This document shows, in pieces, positions 52,909 through 59,665 of a DNA stretch of 64,000 bases (positions within the stretch are counted from its first letter, which is position 1; each line of letters starts with the position of its first letter). The notes beneath the pieces are model-generated. The model searched no databases and had not been told where the DNA came from. It saw nothing but the letters and a program-made list of their open reading frames with translations. The stretch lies in NCBI RefSeq assembly GCF_046630315.1, contig NZ_LQBD01000035.1:62001-126000 (forward strand), written 5' to 3'. Source of the stretch: Brucella anthropi_A (GTDB taxonomy: Bacteria; Pseudomonadota; Alphaproteobacteria; Rhizobiales; Rhizobiaceae). The translations under genes were made by a program, and so were the position numbers.

Positions 52909-54195
52909 ATGCCATACCAATCCCCAATCTCGCCCGGCTATTCCTGGTACGAGGCGACCGTTCCCGACCGTCCGCAATATTCCGAGATGGATGGATCGCG
53001 ACAGGCGGATGTCGTTGTCATTGGCGGCGGATATACGGGGCTTTCGGCAGCCTATCATCTGGCAAAGCAGGGCGCGGATGTGGTTCTGATCGACGGCGCG
53101 CGCTTCGGTGACGGCGCGTCGGGGCGCAATGGCGGCCAGTTCGGCACCGGCCAGCGCACATGGGCCGAGGACCTTGAAGCCGAATATGGCTTCGAGCGCG
53201 CCAAAGCCCTGTTCGACGTGGCCGAAGAAGCCAAAGCCTATCTCCTCGCCTTTGCCGACGAACACGGGATCGACATGGAATATGTGCCCGGCCATATTTC
53301 TGTCGTGCACAAACCGCGCTATCTGAAGTCGTATGAGCGCCATGTCGAACTGATGGCAAGCCGCTTCAACTATCCGCATCTGCGCTTGCTCGATCGGGGA
53401 GAAACGGCGCGCCTGCTCGGTTCCGAACGCTATCATGGCAGCGTCTATGATGCAGGCACCGGCCATATCCATCCGCTGAAACTGCTTGTCGGGACCGCAA
53501 AAGCGGCACATGCGGCAGGCGCCAAGCTGTTTGAAGACACAAAGGCGACCGGGATCAGCACGGCAAGCGGGCGGGTCGAGGTTGAAACCAATCGCGGAAC
53601 CATCGTGGCGAAAAACGCCTTCATCGCGGTCAATGCCTATGGCGGATTGCTGGAGCCGGTCAGCGCTTCGCATGTCATGCCGATCCGCTCCTTCATCGGC
53701 GCGACAGTATCGCTCGGCGACGACAGTACGGTCATTCCGGGCGGTGAATCCATCGACGATTCCCGTTTCGTTGTGCGTTATTTCCGCCGTTCGAAGGACG
53801 GTCGCTTGCTGTTCGGCGGGCGCGAAGCCTATACAGCCGACAATCCGCGCGACATCAGCACGCATATCCGCCGCCAGATCGCCGAAATTTACCCGGCGCT
53901 GAACAAGGTCGAAATCACCCATGCCTGGGGCGGTTCGGTCGGGATCACCATGCCGCGCCAGCCCTTCGTGCGCGAAGTGATGCCCGGTGTCATTTCCGCA
54001 GGCGGCTATTCCGGCCATGGCGTCATGCTGGCCAATTATATGGGCAAGCTCTATGCAGAGACGCTTGCAGGCAATCGCGACCGGCTGAAACTCTTCGAGG
54101 AACTGCGCATTCCAGCCTTCCCCGGCGGGCGCACCTTCCGCTCGCCGCTCTTGTTCCTCGCCCTGTCATGGTATGCGCTGATGGACAGGATTTAA
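52909..54195 (+). CDS. puuB: FAD-dependent oxidoreductase, probable gamma-glutamylputrescine oxidase
   Basis: This 428-residue DAO-family flavoprotein matches PuuB (426) in length. The N-terminal SPISPGYSWYEATVPDRP segment is typical; the dinucleotide motif DVVVIGGGYTGLSAAYHLAKQGADVVLID lies near residue 35 and RFGDGASGRNGGQFGTGQRTW near 65. The C-terminal HAWGGSVGITMPRQPFV and AGGYSGHGVMLANYMGKLYAE are family marks. It oxidises gamma-glutamylputrescine to the aldehyde with H2O2 release. It follows the S23 cassette and ends just before a degenerate copy of the GCATGTCT repeat and a terminator. Confidence 0.85.
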   Translation: MPYQSPISPGYSWYEATVPDRPQYSEMDGSRQADVVVIGGGYTGLSAAYHLAKQGADVVLIDGARFGDGASGRNGGQFGTGQRTWAEDLEAEYGFERAKALFDVAEEAKAYLLAFADEHGIDMEYVPGHISVVHKPRYLKSYERHVELMASRFNYPHLRLLDRGETARLLGSERYHGSVYDAGTGHIHPLKLLVGTAKAAHAAGAKLFEDTKATGISTASGRVEVETNRGTIVAKNAFIAVNAYGGLLEPVSASHVMPIRSFIGATVSLGDDSTVIPGGESIDDSRFVVRYFRRSKDGRLLFGGREAYTADNPRDISTHIRRQIAEIYPALNKVEITHAWGGSVGITMPRQPFVREVMPGVISAGGYSGHGVMLANYMGKLYAETLAGNRDRLKLFEELRIPAFPGGRTFRSPLLFLALSWYALMDRI

Positions 54196-54196
54196 T

Positions 54197-54230
54197 GCAT
54201 GTCTCCCAAAAGTGGGAACCGGTTTTGCGA
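54197..54230. repeat. Solitary partial copy of the GCATGTCTCC repeat
   Basis: GCATGTCTCCCAAAAGTGGG and AACCGGTTTTGCG match the first half of the 58-bp unit repeated at 59461-59655. It begins two bases after the puuB stop. Confidence 0.75.
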
Positions 54231-54232
54231 AG

Positions 54233-54263
54233 AAAGGCGGAGTGCCACTGGCATCCCGCCTTT
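54233..54263. terminator. Terminator between puuB and the Hint gene
   Basis: AAAGGCGG and CCGCCTTT plus inner TGCCA/TGGCA pairing form a long stem between the convergent genes. A short A and T run on each side allows it to serve both strands. Confidence 0.7.
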
Positions 54264-54292
54264 CCTGCCTCCTCCCCATCGAACGCACTATC

Positions 54293-55099
54293 TTACGCCA
54301 CGCTTTCCCCTGCCCTTGCCGCCAGACGCCGATAGGTTTCCTCCACCACGTCGCGCAGCGGAAGAACACCGCTCATGCATAACAGTGCATGCATGTGCTG
54401 GCGCGCGCCCTCATAGCCCATGATCGGCGCAAAGGGCTGCATGGCGATATGGGCCTCGTCAGGATAGAGTTCCCGATATTCGGCAAAATTGGTGAAGCTC
54501 TTGTAGCTGTCGCCGCGCATCAGATAGGTTTCCACCGCAGCGCCTTCCGCCAGCACGGCTTCATGGCTGTCGAGAACGATATTGTAATAGTCGATAGTCC
54601 TATCCGTCGGCATACGGGCTATGCTCCGGCCGTTGACCAGATCCTTTGCCCGGATCAGCACGCCATCGATCAGCAACGCATGGTTAGGCGAAAGATAAAG
54701 GTCGCGATGCGGGGTCTTTCCGTCGATGGCATAGCGCTTGACGCAGATCGGCATCACGTTCTCATTCCATGCCGCGCCGCCCTTTCGGTAGCTCTGCCAG
54801 CCGATCCACTTGACCGGGCGCGCTTCACCGCGGGCCGTCGTCACGAGATCGCCGACCGACAATGCCTCCACCGCCACCGGCCCGTCCGGCGTTTCGATGA
54901 GCGTGCCTTTCAGAAGGCAGTTGGAACCGGAACCGCCGCCGCTTTCCCACCATTTCGTGCCCAGGGCCTGCGATGGCCGCGACATGGTTGAAGCCAGGGC
55001 ACCCAGCGCCGCAACCTTGGCGGCGGTGGCGGCTGTGAGGCCCAGAAAATGCCGTCGCGCTCGGCTGCGCGGCGAATGGCCGTTCTCTTCTGAAGACAT
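54293..55099 (-). CDS. Secreted Hint-domain (hedgehog/intein) protein
   Basis: The start is ATG 55099 (MSSEENGHS) behind CGGAGGG, giving 268 residues; the longer upstream frame lacks a ribosome site. Residues 10-45 look like a twin-arginine signal (SRARRHFLGLTAATAAKVAALGALAS). A Hint domain follows: a Cys at NCLLKGTLIETPDGPVAVE with GDLVTTARGEARPVKWIGW (near 100) and DLYLSPNHALLIDGVLIRAKDLVN (near 170), the usual His block. The rest has a Cys in MPICVKRYAID. Such stand-alone Hint domains occur in Alphaproteobacteria, where the natural reaction (autocleavage) is mostly untested. It stands alone and is convergent with puuB. Confidence 0.85.
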   Translation of the reverse strand: MSSEENGHSPRSRARRHFLGLTAATAAKVAALGALASTMSRPSQALGTKWWESGGGSGSNCLLKGTLIETPDGPVAVEALSVGDLVTTARGEARPVKWIGWQSYRKGGAAWNENVMPICVKRYAIDGKTPHRDLYLSPNHALLIDGVLIRAKDLVNGRSIARMPTDRTIDYYNIVLDSHEAVLAEGAAVETYLMRGDSYKSFTNFAEYRELYPDEAHIAMQPFAPIMGYEGARQHMHALLCMSGVLPLRDVVEETYRRLAARAGESVA

Positions 55100-55538
55100 G
55101 AATCCCTCCGCTCTTCCTGTTACGGCACCGGCCCGAAAATCAGCCTGGATTTCCGGCAAGGCACGATGCGCAGCTTCAAAATATGAAGCGTCGTCGCCCA
55201 TTGCGCGGGTCTGCGACGCTTCAATGCCTTGCCCCAAGTCAACGATGCTGATCTTAACCGATCCCGTCCCCGAAAAGATTCCGGCAATCAGGCCAAAAGC
55301 CTTCTCGAATAGGCGTAAGCCCTACCTCGAAAGGTGAGTTTTTCAGCCGTTCGGGGGCTTCGCCCGCGTGGGATATGGCAAAAACCTCCATCCTGGCGTC
55401 GCGAAACCTTGCCAAGGGATTGGGGGGAACCACCCCACCTTCGGTTTCGCTCCTGAAGCTGAGGATTTTTCCCCATACCAAAACGTGAATTGTCAGCCTT
55501 CCAAGAATAGTATACCCCCCTATGCTAATAGAGAGGTT
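55100..55538. other. Intergenic region with an inverted repeat
   Basis: About 440 bp between the divergent Hint and dmeF genes. GCGAAACC at 55401-55408 is repeated inverted as GGTTTCGC at 55443-55450, with an inner GGTGG/CCACC-rich part. The open frame upstream of dmeF here has no ribosome site. The dmeF operator lies at its right end. Confidence 0.5.
55510..55530. promoter_or_regulatory. Candidate RcnR-family operator of dmeF
   Basis: GTATACCCCCCTATGCTAATA has a six-C tract with flanking AT-rich arms, the layout of RcnR/FrmR-class operators (for example TACT, G/C tract, AGTA). It ends 15 bp before the dmeF start codon, and an RcnR-family gene is the second gene of the operon. Confidence 0.6.
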
Positions 55539-55544
55539 ATGCCA

Positions 55545-56501
55545 ATGAGCCTGCATCATCATCCTGAACATCCCGGACACCATCGCGGTTCCAGACACGA
55601 GCATGTTTTTCTGGGTGAGAACCACCAGCGCAACGAAAAGCGGACTTGGATCGTGATCGCGATTACGGCCACGATGATGATAATCGAGATCGTCGCCGGA
55701 AACCTTTTTGGCTCCATGGCGCTGACCGCCGACGGCTGGCATATGTCCACCCATGCGGCGGCAATGCTGATTGCGGCGCTTGCCTATCTCTATGCGCGCA
55801 AGCACGCGCGCAATTCGCGGTTCACGTTCGGCACCGGCAAGCTCGGCGACCTGGCGGGGTTTGCCAGTGCGATCGTTCTGGCGCTGATCGCCCTGCTTAT
55901 CGGCTGGGAAAGCTTTCTGCGTTTCACGGCCCCGGTCAGCATCAATTTTCACGAAGCCATTCTGGTCGCGGTCATCGGGCTTGTCGTCAATCTGGTCTGT
56001 GCCTGGCTTTTGAGAGACGATCACGCTCACCACCATGGCCATCACGGCCATCATCACCACGACCATGCGGGCGATCATGACCAGAACCTGCGCGCGGCCT
56101 ATATGCATGTGCTCGCCGATGCGCTGACATCGGTGCTTGCCATTGCAGCGCTGTTGATGGGAAGCCTCTATGGCTGGCTCTGGCTCGACCCGGCAATCGG
56201 CATTGTCGGCGCATTGGTGATCGCGCGCTGGTCATGGGGATTGATGAAGGACACCGGCTCCACCCTTCTCGACTACCTGCCGGCGGACGAAGACCTGCCG
56301 GAAGAGATCGCCGAAATCATCAGCCGCGAGGGCGGGGAAATCGCCGATCTGCATGTCTGGCAACTGGGGCCTGGCCATCATGGCGCCATTGTTTCGATCA
56401 TCGTGGAACAGCCGCAAGCGCCATCCTATTACCGGAACAAGCTTGCAGCCATCCATGATTTGTCGCATGTGACGGTAGAGGTGGAACCGCGCGCCGCCTG
56501 A
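55545..56501 (+). CDS. dmeF: Cation diffusion facilitator, DmeF-like Co/Ni efflux protein
   Basis: The start is ATG 55545, eight bases behind GAGAGG; an ATG six bases earlier is too close to that site. The 318-residue protein has six membrane helices. The N-terminus is His-rich (LHHHPEHPGHHRG), and a His-rich loop lies between helices 4 and 5 (AHHHGHHGHHHHDHAGDH). Metal-site motifs MALTADGWHMSTHA near 65 and HVLADALTSV near 190 are the two CDF (H/D)-x3-D sites. It exports divalent metal from the cytoplasm by proton exchange. An RcnR-family gene 23 bp downstream and the C-tract operator support a cobalt/nickel role as for rhizobial DmeRF. Confidence 0.87.
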   Translation: MSLHHHPEHPGHHRGSRHEHVFLGENHQRNEKRTWIVIAITATMMIIEIVAGNLFGSMALTADGWHMSTHAAAMLIAALAYLYARKHARNSRFTFGTGKLGDLAGFASAIVLALIALLIGWESFLRFTAPVSINFHEAILVAVIGLVVNLVCAWLLRDDHAHHHGHHGHHHHDHAGDHDQNLRAAYMHVLADALTSVLAIAALLMGSLYGWLWLDPAIGIVGALVIARWSWGLMKDTGSTLLDYLPADEDLPEEIAEIISREGGEIADLHVWQLGPGHHGAIVSIIVEQPQAPSYYRNKLAAIHDLSHVTVEVEPRAA

Positions 56502-56524
56502 CCGTTCAGATTTCAGGAGCATCC

Positions 56525-56800
56525 ATGAACCACACCATCCGCGAAAAGCAGAAGCTCATCAACCGGGTGCGCCGCATTCGCGGCCAGCTTGAGGGCGTGG
56601 AACGGATGCTCGAAGACGAGAAGGGCTGCGCCGAAGTCATGCAGGTGATCGCGGGCGTTCGCGGCGCGGTCAACGGGCTGATGGCGGAAGTGATCGAAGA
56701 TCACATTCTGATGCATGTGGCCGATGGCGATCTTCCGCAAAAGGAGCGTGACGAAGGCGCAGGCGAACTTGTCGATGTGGTTCGCGCCTATCTGAAATAG
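56525..56800 (+). CDS. RcnR/CsoR family metal-responsive repressor
   Basis: The 91-residue helical repressor shows the family segment LINRVRRIRGQLEGVERMLEDEKGCAEVMQVIAGVRGAVNGLM. The likely metal ligands are His3 in MNHTI, the Cys in KGC near 35, and His residues in EDHILMHV near 60 and 64. This His-Cys-His-His set is the nickel/cobalt pattern of RcnR rather than the copper pattern of CsoR. AGGAGC precedes the ATG. It follows dmeF by 23 bp and probably represses the operon until Co or Ni is bound. In rhizobia the order is regulator first; here it is reversed. Confidence 0.88.
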   Translation: MNHTIREKQKLINRVRRIRGQLEGVERMLEDEKGCAEVMQVIAGVRGAVNGLMAEVIEDHILMHVADGDLPQKERDEGAGELVDVVRAYLK

Positions 56801-56808
56801 GCAGCATA

Positions 56809-56837
56809 TTGACATCGCCCAAAAGCAGACATAGCTA
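56809..56837 (+). promoter_or_regulatory. Sigma-70-type promoter of the tyrosine leader
   Basis: TTGACA at 56809-56814, a 17-base spacer and TAGCTA at 56832-56837. The expected transcription start, 6-8 bases downstream, falls on or next to the ATG at 56844, so the leader ORF would be leaderless. Confidence 0.6.
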
Positions 56838-56843
56838 GACGGC

Positions 56844-56894
56844 ATGAACAAAGCACACATCAGCACCCGGTCTTATTACGCCCCGCTCACATAG
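56844..56894 (+). CDS. Candidate tyrosine leader peptide (16 aa)
   Basis: ATG at 56844 opens a 16-codon frame encoding MNKAHISTRSYYAPLT and ending in TAG at 56892-56894. It contains two adjacent Tyr codons (TAT TAC at 56874-56879). It lies between a strong promoter and a set of alternative hairpins before a prephenate/arogenate dehydrogenase gene, the tyrosine branch. No good ribosome site precedes it, but the promoter position suggests a leaderless message, as known for the trpL leader of Sinorhizobium. The function is inferred and not demonstrated. Confidence 0.6.
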   Translation: MNKAHISTRSYYAPLT

Positions 56895-56992
56895 CGGCGG
56901 GTTTGCTTTGTCATAGTTCAACCGCTGCATTGCCAGCGGTTGAGTTTCAAGGACAGCGCCTCTGGCCATGCGGCCATAAAGAGGTCCAGTCC
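56883..56992 (+). promoter_or_regulatory. Attenuator-like alternative hairpins before the prephenate dehydrogenase gene
   Basis: Segment 1 CCGCT (56883-56887), segment 2 AGCGG (56893-56897), segment 3 CCGCT (56922-56926) and segment 4 AGCGG (56935-56939) can pair 1:2, 2:3 or 3:4; 3:4 sits in a perfect 10-bp stem (56918-56943). Segment 1 lies four bases after the Tyr codons. A further hairpin (56951-56992) pairs CCTC with the GAGG of the ribosome site of the dehydrogenase gene. The T run after 3:4 is weak, so control could be at translation. Confidence 0.5.
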
Positions 56993-57811
56993 ATGTCTCG
57001 CGACAACAATCGGCATATGAAAATTGGCATTATCGGCTTTGGTGCATTCGGGCAGCTTATCGCCCGTTGCCTCGGCCCGTATTTCCAGTTCCATGCTTAT
57101 GATTCTGCCGCAGGTCTTGAACAGACGGCGCATATCCATGGCGTCACGCTGACCTCTCTGGAACAGGCCGCCCGGTGCGATATCGTCATCCTCGCAACGC
57201 CGGTTGCAACGCTTGACCGCGTGGTGGAGGCGATCGCGCCGCATTTGCGCCCCGGCGCACTTGTTCTCGATGTGGGGTCGGTCAAGGTCGGGCCTGCCGA
57301 TATCATGCGGCGCGGCCTGCCCGCTTATGTCGATATAGTCGCCACCCATCCGCTTTTCGGGCCCCAGAGCGCGCGCGAGGGCATTGCCGGTCTGAAAATC
57401 GCCCTTTGTCCCGTGCGCGGCACACGATACCACCGCGTTGCAGCCTTTCTGAAAAGGCATCTTGCGCTTGATGTCATCGTGACGACACCGGAAGACCATG
57501 ACCGCGAGGCGGCAATGGTGCAGGGGCTGACGCATCTGATCGCCAGGGTTCTGGTGCAGATGGAACCGCTGCCCGCCCGCATGACGACAAAAAGCTTCGA
57601 CCTTCTGATGCAGGCGGTCGGCATGGTTCGCCACGATGCGCCGGAGGTGTTTCAAGCCATCGAACATGCCAATCCCTATGCGCCGCTGGTACGAAGGCGC
57701 TTCTTCGAACTGGCCGATCATGTCAACGCTGAACTGGCGCGGCCCGATCCGGCCATTACGCAAAACCGGGCCGCAGAGGAGGCTACAGCGGCATTTCGGA
57801 AGTCTGCTTGA
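56993..57811 (+). CDS. Prephenate/arogenate dehydrogenase family protein
   Basis: From the ATG at 56993, eight bases behind AGAGG, the protein is 272 residues; an internal ATG at 57017 starts the domain proper. The NAD(P)-binding motif MKIGIIGFGAFGQLIARCLGPYF is followed by CDIVILATPVATLDRVVEAIAPHL, VLDVGSVKVGPAD and a THPLFGPQSAREGIAGLKIALCP segment; these are the PDH/TyrA family. It is likely a prephenate or arogenate dehydrogenase of the short, uncoupled type that makes the tyrosine precursor. The 3' end overlaps the lrp-family gene by 29 bp, convergent. The leader peptide with two Tyr codons suggests tyrosine control. Confidence 0.85.
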   Translation: MSRDNNRHMKIGIIGFGAFGQLIARCLGPYFQFHAYDSAAGLEQTAHIHGVTLTSLEQAARCDIVILATPVATLDRVVEAIAPHLRPGALVLDVGSVKVGPADIMRRGLPAYVDIVATHPLFGPQSAREGIAGLKIALCPVRGTRYHRVAAFLKRHLALDVIVTTPEDHDREAAMVQGLTHLIARVLVQMEPLPARMTTKSFDLLMQAVGMVRHDAPEVFQAIEHANPYAPLVRRRFFELADHVNAELARPDPAITQNRAAEEATAAFRKSA

Positions 57812-58241
57812 CCGTCTGGCTCGGCACGTCGGTCTTCAGGTTCTGAACGCCCTTGATGCGGCTTAGATATTCCGACTGGAAGCGGCGGTAATCCTCGATA
57901 TCCGCCGCCACCACCCGGATCATGGCATCATAATCGCCAAGCATGAAATAGCATTCCAGCACTTGCGGCAGCTTCAATATCTCCTTGGCGAAGGTTTGCA
58001 GCGTTTCCTCGTCCTGCTGGTCCAGCCGGATGCGGGTGAAGAAGGTCAGCCCCTTGCCGACCTTGGCCGGGTTCAGCACGGCGACATAACGGTCGATCAC
58101 GCCCGCCTCTTCCAGAAGCTTCACCCGCCGCAGGCAGGGCGAAGGCGAAAGGCCGACCTCGCGCGCGAGATCATTATTGGCGATGCGGCCGTCGCGTTGC
58201 AGCACGCGCAGAATCCGTTTGTCGATCTCATCCAGCTTCAT
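57783..58241 (-). CDS. Lrp/AsnC family transcriptional regulator
   Basis: This 152-residue regulator has an N-terminal helix-turn-helix (LDEIDKRILRVLQRDGRIANNDLAREVGLSPSPCLRRVKLLEEAGVI) and a C-terminal RAM/ligand domain with LPQVLECYFMLGDYDAMIRVVAADIEDYRRFQSEYL. It is divergent from azlCD, which it probably controls in response to amino acids such as branched-chain ones. Its 3' end overlaps that of the dehydrogenase gene on the other strand. Confidence 0.92.
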   Translation of the reverse strand: MKLDEIDKRILRVLQRDGRIANNDLAREVGLSPSPCLRRVKLLEEAGVIDRYVAVLNPAKVGKGLTFFTRIRLDQQDEETLQTFAKEILKLPQVLECYFMLGDYDAMIRVVAADIEDYRRFQSEYLSRIKGVQNLKTDVPSQTVKQTSEMPL

Positions 58242-58423
58242 TGGCTTTCAATTCCATTTTTGTCGTCATTACTGGCATTTCCTGCCAAACTTTGATGCAA
58301 GGAGAGATAATTCGCAACCAAATTGCTCGCGGGATTGGTTATAGTTGCAAAACTTCTCAAGCAAACAGGCAAGAGACTGAGCAAGGGGCGGTTGCGAACC
58401 AACGACCAGCCAACGGGAATTTT

Positions 58424-59164
58424 ATGGATATTTCACAGGCCTATGCGCCTCAAAAAAGCAGATCCGGGCGCGGCTCGGAATTCCGTCGCGGGGCCGCTGC
58501 CGGCCTGCCGGTGCTGCTTGGCATCATTCCCTATGCGCTGGTTCTGGGCGCGCAGGCCGCGCAAAAGGGCCTGAGCATCGTCGAAGTGCCGATGATGACG
58601 GGGCTGAACTTTGCAGGCGGATCGGAATTCGCGGCCATCCAGCTCTGGACCTCGCCGCCGCATGTCCTGCTGATCGTTGCGATCACCTTTCTGGTCAACA
58701 GCCGCCACCTGCTGATGGGGGCGGCTCTGGCGCCCTTCATCCGCCATCTGCCCAAGCGCAAGGCTTTCGCGAGCCTGTTTCTGATGTGCGATGAAAGCTG
58801 GGCGCTCGGCCTTGCGGATGCCAAACGCCGCCAGTCGAAAGGCGTCAATCCGGCGTTGAGCCTCACCTTCTATGCCGGGGTGGCCATTCCGTTCTATCTC
58901 GCATGGGTGGTCTTCACGACGCTTGGCGCGGCCTTCGGCCCGATGATGGGCGACCTGCGCCCCTATGGTTTCGACATGGCCTTCCCGGCGGTGTTTCTGG
59001 TTCTGCTGGCGGGCATGTGGAAAGGTTTTGCCGCCGCGCGCCCATGGCTGGTCAGCCTTGTGGTGGCGGCGCTCACCTATCTCACCATTCCCGGCGCCTG
59101 GTATGTCGCCGCCGGTGCCGTGTCCGGTCTTGTTGCAGCCTATCTGCTGGCAGGTGAAGAATGA
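58424..59164 (+). CDS. azlC: AzlC family branched-chain amino acid exporter, large subunit
   Basis: The start is ATG 58424 (MDISQAYAP) behind CGGGA; the longer upstream frame has no ribosome site and runs through the promoter region. The 246-residue protein has about eight hydrophobic segments and AzlC motifs: FRRGAAAGLPVLLGIIPYALVLG near 28, EVPMMTGLNFAGGSEFAAIQLW near 60, and INSRHLLMGAALAPF-like VNSRHLLMGAALAPF near 100. AzlCD pairs export branched-chain amino acids or analogues. Its stop overlaps azlD (ATGA). The Lrp gene lies divergently upstream. Confidence 0.9.
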   Translation: MDISQAYAPQKSRSGRGSEFRRGAAAGLPVLLGIIPYALVLGAQAAQKGLSIVEVPMMTGLNFAGGSEFAAIQLWTSPPHVLLIVAITFLVNSRHLLMGAALAPFIRHLPKRKAFASLFLMCDESWALGLADAKRRQSKGVNPALSLTFYAGVAIPFYLAWVVFTTLGAAFGPMMGDLRPYGFDMAFPAVFLVLLAGMWKGFAAARPWLVSLVVAALTYLTIPGAWYVAAGAVSGLVAAYLLAGEE

Positions 59165-59460
59165 TCGACCCACTCGCCGTTCTGACCATCGTTTTGATGG
59201 CAAGCGTCACCTATCTCACGCGGATCGGCGGCTATGTGCTGCTGCGCAACCGCACGCTCGGCAAGCGCGCAACGGCGGTGATGGAAGCAGCGCCGGGCTG
59301 CGTTCTGATCTCGGTCATCGCGCCCGATTTCGTGGCCGACAAGCCTGCCGACCTGATTGCGCTTGCAATCACGATCTTCGCCGCGACACGCTTTTCCATG
59401 CTGCCGACCGTGCTGATCGGCATCGGTGCTGCAGGCCTCTGCCGCTACCTGATCGGATAA
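59161..59460 (+). CDS. azlD: AzlD family exporter subunit
   Basis: The 99-residue membrane protein overlaps azlC by 4 bp. It has four short hydrophobic segments and the AzlD pattern VTYLTRIGGYVLLRNRTLGKR near residue 20, then VMEAAPGCVLISVIAP and a C-terminal AATRFSMLPTVLIGIGAAGL. It is the small partner of AzlC. A 58-bp repeat array begins right at its stop codon. Confidence 0.9.
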   Translation: MIDPLAVLTIVLMASVTYLTRIGGYVLLRNRTLGKRATAVMEAAPGCVLISVIAPDFVADKPADLIALAITIFAATRFSMLPTVLIGIGAAGLCRYLIG

Positions 59461-59655
59461 AGCATGTCTCCAAAAAGTGGGAACCGGTTTTTGGATAAAG
59501 ACATGCTTGAAACAAATAAGCATGTCTCCAAACAGTGGGGACCGGTTTTTGGACAAAGACATGCTTGAAACAAATAAGCATGTCTCCCGAAAGTGGAGAC
59601 CGGTTTCGGGATAAAGACATGCTTGAAACAAACAAGCATGTCTCCCGAAAAAACC
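59461..59655. repeat. Tandem array of a 58-bp palindromic repeat (three copies plus a partial one)
   Basis: Units begin with AGCATGTCTCC at 59461, 59519, 59577 and 59635 (partial), a strict 58-bp period. Each unit contains AGTGG(G)ACCGGTTT and ends AGACATGCTTGAAACAAA, so AGCATGTCT and AGACATGCT form inverted ends. Units differ at a few positions. A related half unit is at 54197-54230. The array fills the gap between the convergent azlD and ECF sigma genes. Confidence 0.9.
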
Positions 59656-59665
59656 GCGACGGAGT

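Noticed and set aside
55254..56108. Minus-strand frame opposite dmeF
   Set aside because: It mirrors the His-rich dmeF gene and has no recognisable domain.
59461..59655. Possible CRISPR array
   Set aside because: The 58-bp period consists wholly of repeated sequence; there are no unique spacers and no cas genes.
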